Assembly (NCBI GenBank): GCA_014237405.1
Contig: JABZFO010000120.1
Location: forward strand, 1 to 49,390
Direction of reading: 5' to 3'
Origin: Desulfosarcina sp.
GTDB taxonomy: Bacteria; Desulfobacterota; Desulfobacteria; Desulfobacterales; Desulfosarcinaceae
Length of the DNA stretch: 49,390 nucleotides
Every line of letters starts with the position of its first letter. The first letter of the stretch is position 1. Of the stretch, positions 15,953 through 24,811 are shown one piece after another. A model generated the notes under the pieces. The model had not been told where the DNA came from and made no database searches. It worked only from the letters and a program-made list of their open reading frames with translations. The position numbers were made by a program, and so were the translations under genes.

Positions 15953-16444
15953 ATGGTAAAGCACCGGTTCATGAAGAACAGGGATATCTACCACCGACCG
16001 GCACTTTCCACATCTTTCTGGCGAACCACCCCCTTGGACCGAATGACCCACGGTCAATGGGAATCCTTGTGCGATGGCTGTGGGCGTTGCTGCCTGCAAA
16101 AATTTCGGGATGGCAAAACGGGAAAGGTGACCTACACCTGGGTCTCCTGCTACCTGCTGGATACACGGGCGTGCCGCTGTACCGACTACGGAAACCGTAC
16201 CACCCTGGTGCCCGACTGCCTGGTGATGACCCCGGAACAGATTCCCTGCCTGCGCTGGCTTCCCAAAACCTGTGCCTACCGGCGGCTGTCCGAAGGCAAG
16301 GACCTGGATGCCTGGCACCACTTGGTATCCGGCGACCCGGAGTCGGTTCACCGGGCCGGCATATCGGTGCGGGGCAAGGCCATCTCCGAAGTATACGTTC
16401 ATCCGGAGGATGTTGATTTTTACGCCATCGGCTACCAAATCTGA
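15953..16444 (+). CDS. YcgN-type (UPF0260) cysteine-cluster protein
   Basis: 163 residues. The core FWRTTPLDRMTHGQWESLCD, CGRCCLQKF, then CYLLDTRACRCTDYGNR, PDC and KTCAYRRL is the UPF0260/YcgN pattern, with about nine Cys in the middle of the protein, probably binding a metal or iron-sulphur cluster. Biochemical role unknown. The family end (ISVRGKAISEVYVHPEDVDFYAIGYQI) is complete. The ATG at 15953 was chosen for agreement with family length; the ribosome site (ATGGTAAAG context) is weak. It is one of three cysteine-cluster genes within 4 kb, on the opposite strand to the other two. Confidence 0.82.
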   Translation: MVKHRFMKNRDIYHRPALSTSFWRTTPLDRMTHGQWESLCDGCGRCCLQKFRDGKTGKVTYTWVSCYLLDTRACRCTDYGNRTTLVPDCLVMTPEQIPCLRWLPKTCAYRRLSEGKDLDAWHHLVSGDPESVHRAGISVRGKAISEVYVHPEDVDFYAIGYQI

Positions 16445-16629
16445 AGCGATTGCCAGGACGGTGAATCTTCAATCGGCCTTGGGTCTTGACATCTGGCCGG
16501 CGTGTGGTAAGTACAGGCCAACTTTTGATCGGCTGCCATTAACTACCTGAAACGAAACAATATTTATGTTTACTTTCAGGGGCTTGAGAAAAAATCGGAA
16601 AATTACAGGCGCAACTTTCCGGCTCAGGG

Positions 16630-18309
16630 ATGGAGTTTTCGATGACGAGTGTGTTTATTACGACCCTTGGGGGTCTTGGCATGTTTATCCTCGGTATGAA
16701 GATGATGACCGAGGGGTTGCAGATGTCTGCCGGGAAGCGCATCAAGGCCATCTTGAGCGCAGTATCCTCCAACCGGGTGTTGGGGTGCCTCACCGGCGCG
16801 TCTGTCACGGCCATGGTTCAATCTTCATCTGCAGCCACCGTGATGCTCATTGGATTCGTCACTGCCGGTCTCATGACGCTACAGCAGGCAGTGGGCATGA
16901 TCCTGGGCGCCAACGTGGGCACGACTGTCACGGCCCAGCTCATCGCCTTCAAACTGACTAAACTGGCCCTTCCCGCCATCGCCATCGGTGTCGTGCTCAA
17001 GTATTTCACCCAGCAGAAAAAGACCCGCTACATCGGTGAGGTGATTTTGGGGTTCGGCCTCCTTTTCTACGGGATGACTGTCATGAAGTATGGGCTGGCG
17101 CCGATCAAAAGCGATCCCACCTTTCTGGCTTTTTTTACCAAGTTCGATCCCAGTTCGGTGGGTGGTTTGCTGTTGTGCGTGGTGGTGGGGGCCGGGCTGA
17201 CCATCATGGTCCAGTCTTCATCGGCTACTATCGGCCTCACCATGACGCTGGCCAGTCAGGGGCTGCTGACTTTTCCCGGCGCCATGGCCCTGGTGCTGGG
17301 GGAAAATATCGGCACCACCATTACGGCCGAACTGGCCACCATCGGCTCCAACAATATCAACGCCCACCGAGCCGCCAGGGCCCACACCATGTTCAACGTC
17401 ATCGGCGTGACCCTCATGCTGTGCATCTTTCCCCTGTTCGTAAAACTGGTGGAAACGGTGACCCTGGGACTCGGGGCCGGCCCTGTGGACCAGATGGTGG
17501 GTGAGGACATGGTGAATATCCCCCGGTACATTGCCAACGGGCACACCCTGTTCAACGTGATCAATGCCTCTTTTTTTCTCCTGGTGTTGCCCTGGCTGAT
17601 CAGAGTCGCCATATTGCTCTCACCCAAGGAAGAGGAGGAGATCGACTACTTCCGGCTGCCCAATTTCGGCGACCGGTTCATCGACACCCCCATTGCGGCC
17701 ATCGTGGAAACCCGCAGTGAAATCCTCCGGATGGCAGAGACTGCCCAATACACACTTCGAAGGACGGTGAAGCGGCTCAAGGACAGGGATTACAAGAAGC
17801 TGGCAAAGTGGCGGCAGGTGGAAGACCACCTGGACGACATGCAGCGGGAGATAGTGGCCTACCTCACCCGGATTTACCAGAGCGATGTGAGCGAATCCGA
17901 GGCCAAGGAGATCTCCAGCCTGATGCGGATGACCAACAACATCGAACGTGTCGGTGACTCCGTGGAAAACATCGCCCAGGCCATCGAGGATATGATCGAG
18001 GGGAACCTCACCTTTACCGACAAGGCCATGGCGGACCTGTACAAGCTGGTGGACAAAGCGGTCGAGTTCATGGACCTGAATATAGCGGCCATGCGGCAAC
18101 GGCCTGCCAATTTCATGAATCAGGCGGACAAACTGGAAAATATCATCGACGCCATGCGGGAAAAATATCGTGACGACCACATCCAGCGGCTTCGATCCTG
18201 CGAATGTGGCATCGACCAGGGCCTGGTTTATGTCAATCTCCTGTCCAATCTGGAGAAGATCGGCGACTTCTGCCTCAATATCGCCGAGGCGGTGGCAGGC
18301 AAGAAATAG
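16630..18309 (+). CDS. Na+/phosphate cotransporter family protein with C-terminal PhoU-like domain
   Basis: 559 residues. The N-terminal half (about 1-330) is the Na_Pi_cotrans fold, with two inverted repeats each carrying the hallmark QSSSA motif (MVQSSSAATVMLIGF near residue 64, MVQSSSATIGLTMTL near residue 195) and the helices GANVGTT and GENIGTT. The C-terminal part (about 370-559) is helical and PhoU-like (NNIERVGDSVENIAQAIEDM, LEKIGDFCLNIAEAV). It probably imports phosphate with sodium across the inner membrane, with the PhoU-like part regulating it. The start is ATG 16630, or ATG 16642 four codons later. No pst or pho genes are adjacent. Confidence 0.88.
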   Translation: MEFSMTSVFITTLGGLGMFILGMKMMTEGLQMSAGKRIKAILSAVSSNRVLGCLTGASVTAMVQSSSAATVMLIGFVTAGLMTLQQAVGMILGANVGTTVTAQLIAFKLTKLALPAIAIGVVLKYFTQQKKTRYIGEVILGFGLLFYGMTVMKYGLAPIKSDPTFLAFFTKFDPSSVGGLLLCVVVGAGLTIMVQSSSATIGLTMTLASQGLLTFPGAMALVLGENIGTTITAELATIGSNNINAHRAARAHTMFNVIGVTLMLCIFPLFVKLVETVTLGLGAGPVDQMVGEDMVNIPRYIANGHTLFNVINASFFLLVLPWLIRVAILLSPKEEEEIDYFRLPNFGDRFIDTPIAAIVETRSEILRMAETAQYTLRRTVKRLKDRDYKKLAKWRQVEDHLDDMQREIVAYLTRIYQSDVSESEAKEISSLMRMTNNIERVGDSVENIAQAIEDMIEGNLTFTDKAMADLYKLVDKAVEFMDLNIAAMRQRPANFMNQADKLENIIDAMREKYRDDHIQRLRSCECGIDQGLVYVNLLSNLEKIGDFCLNIAEAVAGKK

Positions 18310-18366
18310 CTTAAAGATCAAAGCTCAATGCTGAGAGCTGAGAGAAAAAGAATAACGTCAGATTGT

Positions 18367-19146
18367 TCAGGAACGAATGCTCCTGGAAGGAATGCCCCAG
18401 ACGAAATACCGAATCCATTCAAAACCGAAAAGCAGCAGCTCCCGATTGCTGATCCGGAGCTTTTTAACCAGCGCTTTTTTTACCCGGTAGCGTTTGAGAA
18501 AGCTGCTCTGAAACACAAAATCGCGGAACCGGTCAATGTTGTAGGCGGCCATGAAGGCCATTTTCCCTTTTGAGCTGTTCAGGCCCTCGGGTCCCCACGG
18601 GTCTTTTTGAAACAGCGCTTTGATCGTGGCCCAGCGGGCGGTCATCTGATTGTAAGTAACGGCCCCCTGATCATCCGCCCATCGGGAGAGGGTCCACGAC
18701 TGGCCTTCATACCGGCCCTGGCAGAAATCCGGCGGCCGGAAAAAACTGACGATTTCCGATGCACCGGGCCGGTCTTTGAACAGCATTCCATGTTCCACGG
18801 GAAAGGTGCGGCAGGTATCGGGCCGGTCCGGGTAGACCGTGCACCCCGCGTCACTTAGAAAAGGGCAGGTTTTTGATTCGTTGTCGGCCATCCGAAGCAG
18901 AACGTCGGGGAAATGATTGCCTTTCCGCAGCACCACATCCACATGGGTTTCCAAGAATCGGTCGGAATCCATATTGAGACCTTTTCTCAACCGCAGAACA
19001 TCGTAAGGGTAGAGAAACAGGTTCAGGTTCCGGCAGCATTGGTTGAAGCAGGTCAGCTCCCTGTGGCACCGGAAATTGAATGTATCTGTTTTTTTCAACG
19101 GTGTCCCCTGCAGTTTGTTTATCTCTTCCGGGTTAATCGATTTCAT
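18367..19146 (-). CDS. YkgJ-family cysteine-cluster protein
   Basis: 259 residues. The CxxxxxCC-type cluster at the N-terminus (FRCHRELTCFNQCCRNLNLFL, residues about 25-45) is followed by CPFLSDAGCTVYPDRPDTCRTFP, the pattern of the YkgJ/UPF0153 zinc- or iron-chelating domain, and by a later Cys in PPDFCQGRYEG. The C-terminal 100 residues are basic and aromatic and lack further Cys. Function unknown; relatives are linked to metal or Fe-S chemistry by their motif only. Its start overlaps the end of the next cysteine-cluster gene by 14 nt, so the two are co-translated. Confidence 0.82.
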   Translation of the reverse strand: MKSINPEEINKLQGTPLKKTDTFNFRCHRELTCFNQCCRNLNLFLYPYDVLRLRKGLNMDSDRFLETHVDVVLRKGNHFPDVLLRMADNESKTCPFLSDAGCTVYPDRPDTCRTFPVEHGMLFKDRPGASEIVSFFRPPDFCQGRYEGQSWTLSRWADDQGAVTYNQMTARWATIKALFQKDPWGPEGLNSSKGKMAFMAAYNIDRFRDFVFQSSFLKRYRVKKALVKKLRISNRELLLFGFEWIRYFVWGIPSRSIRS

Positions 19147-19786
19147 AGGCGCTGTCTGTGATGGTCACCAGCATCTGGGCAATGGTGAGTTTGATTTTAT
19201 CGGCATACCCCGTCTCCAGTCGCAGTTCCTTTTCCAGCGTCGCCATTTGCCGGTAAAAAGGGGTGCGGTCAAACCGGATATACTCGGTGTTGCCGCTTTC
19301 GCGGCACTGGTCGAAAAATGCATCGCACCCCGGATGCTTGGTGACGTTACCGCCGGGGCGATGAAGCTCGTGGGGAATGCCGTGAAGTCGGCAGATCATG
19401 GGGCGGTAGGGGTATAACATGCACCGTTCGTCCCGGTTCAGCGGGCACATGATGCGAAGGGTCTCGCCCCGACGGTCGGTGTCGGCCATCTTGGCGCTGA
19501 TCGTCAGCGCCTGTTTCCGGATCGCCTGGCGGACGCCGGATTCAAGGGTGCCCATGCCTTCCACCAGATAGAGATACTCTAAGAGCGTATGGTGGTAAAA
19601 TCGGGTCAGGCAGCAGTTGTCCGCACAGCCATTGCACCGAAACCCATACTGATCGGCAACGGCCGCATAGGTCCGGTCCATCTCACAAAAAAGTGCCTCC
19701 ATCTGGTTCAGCAGCGGAAGATAGCGGGGCCTGGTGGTCAAAAACGGTTCGGGGGTCAGGTTCATGGTGCTCGAGTATGGCCTCAA
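19133..19786 (-). CDS. second YkgJ-like cysteine-cluster protein
   Basis: 217 residues with FRCNGCADNCCLTRFYHHTL, then CPLNRDERCMLYPYRPMICRLHGIPHE and a later PGCDAFFDQC. The Cys pattern is the YkgJ type but the surrounding sequence differs from the neighbour, so it is a distant paralogue and not a recent duplicate. It sits between a dGTPase-like gene (4-nt overlap upstream) and the first YkgJ gene (14-nt overlap downstream), making a tight three-gene leftward operon. An alternative start is the Met at residue 8. Function unknown. Confidence 0.78.
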   Translation of the reverse strand: MRPYSSTMNLTPEPFLTTRPRYLPLLNQMEALFCEMDRTYAAVADQYGFRCNGCADNCCLTRFYHHTLLEYLYLVEGMGTLESGVRQAIRKQALTISAKMADTDRRGETLRIMCPLNRDERCMLYPYRPMICRLHGIPHELHRPGGNVTKHPGCDAFFDQCRESGNTEYIRFDRTPFYRQMATLEKELRLETGYADKIKLTIAQMLVTITDSAYEID

Positions 19787-20838
19787 ACGGTGGGCGAGGG
19801 AAAAAAGATTTTTTTGTATAGGCCGAGGGCATAACGGTCGGTGATGCTGGCGATGAAATCGCAGACCACCTGCTCCCGGGGGTATCCGTTGCTCAGGCAG
19901 CCGGCGATGCCCATGCGGGTGAGTTCGGTTTCGAAAACGCTCTCGTTATCCAGCAGATAGGCGTAGAGCTCGGACAGGATCTTTTTCGCTTTGACAAATT
20001 CCCGGTGGACCCGGACGGATCGGTAGACGTTTTCGTATAGAAAGGCCCGCAACGTGGTCATGGCATCGAAAACCTCGTCGTTCATGGCAAGCCGCAATTC
20101 TCCGTCTACCGCCCGGCTGGAAAAGATCAGGTCACGGATCATGGTGGTGGCCCGCTCCTGGTGGGTCCGGCCGATAATCCGTGTACAGACCGTCGGTACC
20201 TGGTCTTTTCGGATGACGCCGCTGCGGATGGCATCGTCCAGATCGTGATTCAGGTAAGCCATGATGTCGGATATCCGAACGATGCGCCCTTCGATGGTGC
20301 AGGCCAATTCATTGGGGTCATCGGGCAGGATTTTCCCGTAGCCTTTGGAGTGCTTGATGATGCCGTCGCGAACCTCGTGGGTCAGGTTCAATCCCCTGCC
20401 GTTGTTCTCGATCACATCAACTACCCGAAGGCTCTGCCTGTGGTGAGCGAAATCCGGTGAGTGGATCTCCTGAAGTACCGCCTCACCACCGTGCCCAAAG
20501 GGGGTGTGCCCCAGATCGTGTCCCAGGGCAATGGCTTCGGCCAGGTCCTCGTTGAGAAACATCGCCCGGGCGATGGTCCGGGCAATCTGGGCCACCTCCA
20601 GCGTATGGGTCAGCCGTGTGCGATATTCGTCTCCCAGCGGGTTGAGGAACACCTGGGTTTTATGCTTCATCCGTCTGAATGCATTGGAGTAGACGATGCG
20701 GTCACGATCCACCTGGAACGCGGTGCGGATGGGGCAAGGATCTTCCGGCCGCTGCCGGCCTCGGCTCTGAGCGCTCTGGCAGCCGAACGGAGACATGAAG
20801 TTTTTTTCGCGTTTTTCAAACTGCTTGCGGATGCTCAT
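19783..20838 (-). CDS. deoxyguanosinetriphosphate triphosphohydrolase-like protein (HD domain)
   Basis: 351 residues from the ATG at 20838, chosen because family members start MxIRxQ...RE and are not longer; the ORF extends to 20901 without support. The HD-domain metal ligands are in RLTHTLEVAQIARTIA, ALGHDLGHTPFGHGGE and, further on, RIVRISDIMAYLNHDLDDA. The N-terminal RTAFQVDRDRIVYSNAFRRMKHKTQVF is typical of the Dgt type-2 subfamily. It hydrolyses dNTPs to the nucleoside plus triphosphate, affecting dNTP pools, and some members aid phage defence. It is the first gene of a leftward unit with two cysteine-cluster proteins. Confidence 0.87.
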   Translation of the reverse strand: MSIRKQFEKREKNFMSPFGCQSAQSRGRQRPEDPCPIRTAFQVDRDRIVYSNAFRRMKHKTQVFLNPLGDEYRTRLTHTLEVAQIARTIARAMFLNEDLAEAIALGHDLGHTPFGHGGEAVLQEIHSPDFAHHRQSLRVVDVIENNGRGLNLTHEVRDGIIKHSKGYGKILPDDPNELACTIEGRIVRISDIMAYLNHDLDDAIRSGVIRKDQVPTVCTRIIGRTHQERATTMIRDLIFSSRAVDGELRLAMNDEVFDAMTTLRAFLYENVYRSVRVHREFVKAKKILSELYAYLLDNESVFETELTRMGIAGCLSNGYPREQVVCDFIASITDRYALGLYKKIFFPSPTV

Positions 20839-20982
20839 GGCGCTAAGGGTTTCACGATCAGAGCTTCGGGCTTTTGTGCAACTTGGTTGTGAATAGTTCA
20901 TTGCTGTTCTATTTTGAAATGATTATCTATTCACAGACAAAAGGCTTTGTAAAGCAGTATATTGGCGAGAGGCAGGTGAATC

Positions 20983-21537
20983 ATGGGGGGCCACCATCTG
21001 ATTCTTGGAAAGATCGACGATTTTATCACCGGTGAAGTACTGGCGGACACCCACGACGAGCGATACCGCCAGAAAATTGCCCGTATACTGGTGACGGATA
21101 AAGGCTATGCAAAGGCGGATATCCATCCCCGCAACCCGCTGATCGTTGCCGCCGGCAACCGGAAAGGGCACCTGTGGGTGGATTTTACGGTAACGGTTGA
21201 CGATCGCACGGCAATGGTGGTTAAATACGGACCTGGTTCTTTGGTGACCCGTTATCGGCCGACCCTGGCTATCTCCCGGCTGATGGCACCCTACCAAATC
21301 CCGGTGGTGGTGGTGACCAATGGTGAGTCGGCGGATATTCTCGACGGTGAAACCGGCAAACTGACGGCATCGGGGTTCAACCGGATTCCTTCTCGGAAAG
21401 ACTTGATGCAGCAGTTGGCCCGGGTCGATTTTTCGCCCATTTCATTAAAGCGGGCGGCAATGGAGGCCAGGATCGTCTACGCATTTGAAATTGACGGCAG
21501 CTGTCCCTGTGACGATGCCGCCTGCAGGATTGCATGA
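20983..21537 (+). CDS. stand-alone type I restriction R-subunit N-terminal domain protein (HSDR_N_2-like)
   Basis: 184 residues. The core DERYRQKIARILVTDKGYAK, then HPRNPLIVAAGNRKGHLWVDFTVTV and PYQIPVVVVTNGESADILD, matches the HSDR_N_2 nuclease-like domain (PD-(D/E)xK fold, putative active site around VDFTVTV). No helicase, specificity or methylase gene is nearby, so this is not a working restriction system in this window. Such solitary domains are common in deltaproteobacteria and their job is unknown. The C-terminus has an extra cysteine motif, CPCDDAAC. Its stop overlaps the tadA start by 4 nt, so it is co-translated with it. Confidence 0.7.
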   Translation: MGGHHLILGKIDDFITGEVLADTHDERYRQKIARILVTDKGYAKADIHPRNPLIVAAGNRKGHLWVDFTVTVDDRTAMVVKYGPGSLVTRYRPTLAISRLMAPYQIPVVVVTNGESADILDGETGKLTASGFNRIPSRKDLMQQLARVDFSPISLKRAAMEARIVYAFEIDGSCPCDDAACRIA

Positions 21538-21964
21538 ACCCGGAGACGGTATCGGTAAAAGATACAGCATTTATGACAGCGGCGCTTGATCTTGCCCAAG
21601 AGGCCCTGGCGGTCGGCGAGTTTCCCGTGGGATGCGTGATTGCAGACGGAGACACTGTGGTTGCCCGGGGTCACCGCACAGACACGGGGACAGGATCGGG
21701 TAACGAGATCGACCACGCTGAAATCAATGCTCTCAGGCACCTTTACAGCGCCAGGCCAGAGATCGATCGTTCGACGCTGACCCTATATTGCACCATGGAG
21801 CCTTGTCTCATGTGCTTTTCCGCTATCTTGCTCAGTGGTATCGGCAGGATCGTTTACGCCTATGAAGATGTAATGGGGGGCGGTTCTTCGCCGATTCGGG
21901 GAACCCCTACTGGGCGGACAGCCTGTTGAGTCGCTATACTTTGAAGCAGCCGGTTTCTCCATGA
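21534..21964 (+). pseudogene. tadA: tRNA-specific adenosine deaminase, frame broken by an internal loss
   Basis: Deaminates the wobble adenosine of tRNA-Arg to inosine. The zinc and catalytic motifs are intact: HAEINAL (His and the proton-shuttle Glu) and TMEPCLMCFSAIL (two Cys), then GRIVYAYEDVMGGG. At the six-G run (21875-21880) the frame changes. The usual family ending FFADSGNPYWADSLLSRYTLKQ follows in another frame, stop 21962-21964. About 33 residues between them are absent. The gene is normally essential, so a real disruption is unlikely. It starts within the stop of the HSDR_N gene. Confidence 0.82.
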
Positions 21965-22129
21965 CCGGTTTTCGCGTGGTTTTCCATTTTTTTCTTGCAT
22001 TTACCGGAAGCGTCATATATTGGACCAAAGTTTAGTATCGGGTTACTGTTTGGTGATTTGATCTTCAGGTAAGGGCTCTCGTCTTGCCGGTGCACGGCTA
22101 GGCCGAGATGATGTCAACGTTCTATCTTC

Positions 22130-22145
22130 AGGAGGTGTAAGCATA
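22130..22145 (+). promoter_or_regulatory. ribosome-binding site and AUA start codon of infC
   Basis: AGGAGGT, 6-nt spacer (GTAAGC), ATA. The spacing is optimal for ATA at 22143 and much too long for the ATG at 22167. A non-canonical start codon at infC is the known basis of IF-3 autoregulation. Confidence 0.8.
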
Positions 22146-22685
22146 GCTGGTCCCAGACATACACGGATGATGAGACAACGCCCGGATACAACACGGATCA
22201 ATCAGGGTATCCGAGTAAGGGAGGTTCGCTTAATTGACCAGGAGGGAAACCAGGTCGGTATTCTTCCGATTCATCAGGCATTGGCCAAAGCCAATGATTT
22301 TGGTCTTGATCTGGTAGAAATTTCGCCCAATGCGAACCCGCCGGTTTGTAAAATCATGGATTACGGACGGTTCAAGTACGAGCAGACCAAAAAGCAGCAA
22401 GAGGCCAAAAAGAAACAGACCACATTTTCGATCAAAGAGATCAAGGTCCGGCCCAAAACCGGAGAGCATGATCTCGAAACGAAAATGGGGCACATCCGCA
22501 AGTTTATTGACCGCAAAGACAAGGTCAAGGTCACGGTGATGTTTCGGGGTCGGGAAATCACGCTTTCAGACCGCGGCAGAGAACTGTTGCAACAAATTGC
22601 CACTGAACTGGAAGACATTGCCGTTGTGGAGCAATATCCCAAGTTCGAAGGGCGGACGATGATGATGGTGCTGGCACCCAGATAG
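22143..22685 (+). CDS. infC: translation initiation factor IF-3, probably starting at AUA
   Basis: Binds the 30S subunit, prevents premature 50S joining and checks the start codon. The two domains are clear: N-domain INQGIRVREVRLIDQEGNQVGI and C-domain KEIKVRPKTGEHDLETKMGH ... VTVMFRGREI. The first in-frame ATG (22167) lies 30 nt after the only ribosome site. A perfect AGGAGGT (22130-22136) stands 6 nt before an in-frame ATA (22143), giving the start (M)AGPRHTRMMRQRPDTTRIN. infC genes typically use AUU, AUC or AUA so that IF-3 represses its own synthesis, so I take ATA as the start. First gene of infC-rpmI-rplT-pheST. Confidence 0.93.
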   Translation: MAGPRHTRMMRQRPDTTRINQGIRVREVRLIDQEGNQVGILPIHQALAKANDFGLDLVEISPNANPPVCKIMDYGRFKYEQTKKQQEAKKKQTTFSIKEIKVRPKTGEHDLETKMGHIRKFIDRKDKVKVTVMFRGREITLSDRGRELLQQIATELEDIAVVEQYPKFEGRTMMMVLAPR

Positions 22686-22766
22686 TGCCGTTAGGCCAAT
22701 GACGGGTTGTGGCGTTGGCTCTTGTGCTCATGACCCATGCGAAAAGAAACAGACCGTTTCATAAGC

Positions 22767-22806
22767 TGGCGTGAACGCATGTTTTTCGTTCACGCCATCG
22801 GTTTTT
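22767..22806 (+). terminator. terminator/attenuator between infC and rpmI
   Basis: Perfect 11-bp stem TGGCGTGAACG / CGTTCACGCCA, 9-nt loop, then TCGGTTTTTG. It stands 82 nt before rpmI. It would separate infC from the ribosomal-protein genes, with either readthrough control or a further promoter downstream. Confidence 0.75.
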
Positions 22807-22888
22807 GAAATGCAGCTTTTGCCGAGGCACTACAAACTATTTTGATAATTCAGAAAGATGATAAATTTTTTATTCAAGGAGAGAGATC

Positions 22889-23086
22889 ATGCCGAAAATT
22901 AAAACCAACCGGGCGGCCGCAAAGCGGTTCAAGAAGACCGGGTCCGGCCGATACACGTTTTCAAAGTCTCACCACAGTCACATCCTGACCACCAAGACCC
23001 GGAAACGTAAACGCTCCCTGAAGAAGATGCAGCTGGTCAAAAAGAGCGACATGAGAGAAGTCCGACTCCTATTACCCAACGGGTAA
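22889..23086 (+). CDS. rpmI: 50S ribosomal protein L35
   Basis: 65 residues, full family length: MPKIKTNRAAAKRFKKTGSG, then the HSHILTTKTRKRKRSLKK basic stretch. The start is supported by AAGGAGAGAG 8-12 nt upstream. It lies in the conserved infC-rpmI-rplT order, after an attenuator-like hairpin. In many bacteria L20 represses this unit, but I cannot identify an L20-binding structure by eye here. Confidence 0.97.
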   Translation: MPKIKTNRAAAKRFKKTGSGRYTFSKSHHSHILTTKTRKRKRSLKKMQLVKKSDMREVRLLLPNG

Positions 23087-23192
23087 TCGGCGGCAAACAA
23101 GAATTTTCAAGGCAGGTTTCACCGGTAGCGGCATCTGAAGTGCGATGCAGGTGCGGGCGGCACGGTGGCCCTGTTAGCAAGGAGATGAGATC

Positions 23193-23543
23193 ATGCGAAT
23201 TAAAAGAGGATTCAAGGCGAGAAGACGCCGTCAGAAAGTGTTGAAGCTGGCCAAAGGATTTCGCGGCGGGCGAAGCAAACTGTTTCGGACCGCGGTTGAC
23301 TCCGTAGACAAAGCCCTCAATTATGCCTATCGGGATCGCAAACAGCGAAAACGCCAGTTCCGTCGGCTGTGGATTGCCCGTATCAACGCAGCGGCGCGTA
23401 TGAACGACCTTTCCTACAGCCGATTCATCAGCGGCCTGAAAAGGGCCGATGTGAACCTGGACCGGAAGGTGCTTGCCGATCTCGCAATATCCGATCCCTC
23501 TGGGTTCGCCCAGATTGCCGCGCTGGCATCACAGCAGGGTTAA
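23193..23543 (+). CDS. rplT: 50S ribosomal protein L20
   Basis: 116 residues, complete: [38 protein letters not shown], then [21 protein letters not shown]. It is needed early in 50S assembly and is the usual autoregulator of its operon. AAGGAGATGAGATC precedes the ATG. The gap to rpmI is 106 nt and holds no clear extra feature. Confidence 0.97.
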   Translation: MRIKRGFKARRRRQKVLKLAKGFRGGRSKLFRTAVDSVDKALNYAYRDRKQRKRQFRRLWIARINAAARMNDLSYSRFISGLKRADVNLDRKVLADLAISDPSGFAQIAALASQQG

Positions 23544-23692
23544 ACCGGGTTGACCTGTCGCGGCGAGTGCCGCCCGTATCGGTACCCCCCGCTGCCTTCC
23601 CCCTTTGTAACCGCGAAAGCGACCGCATTCCTCGTCCCGCCTTGGCGGGGCTGAGGAACAGCGATAATCCATATAAATACAGAGCGACGATC

Positions 23693-24787
<1,095 letters not shown>

Positions 24788-24811
24788 TTTTAACGGAGTG
24801 TTCCTGAACCA

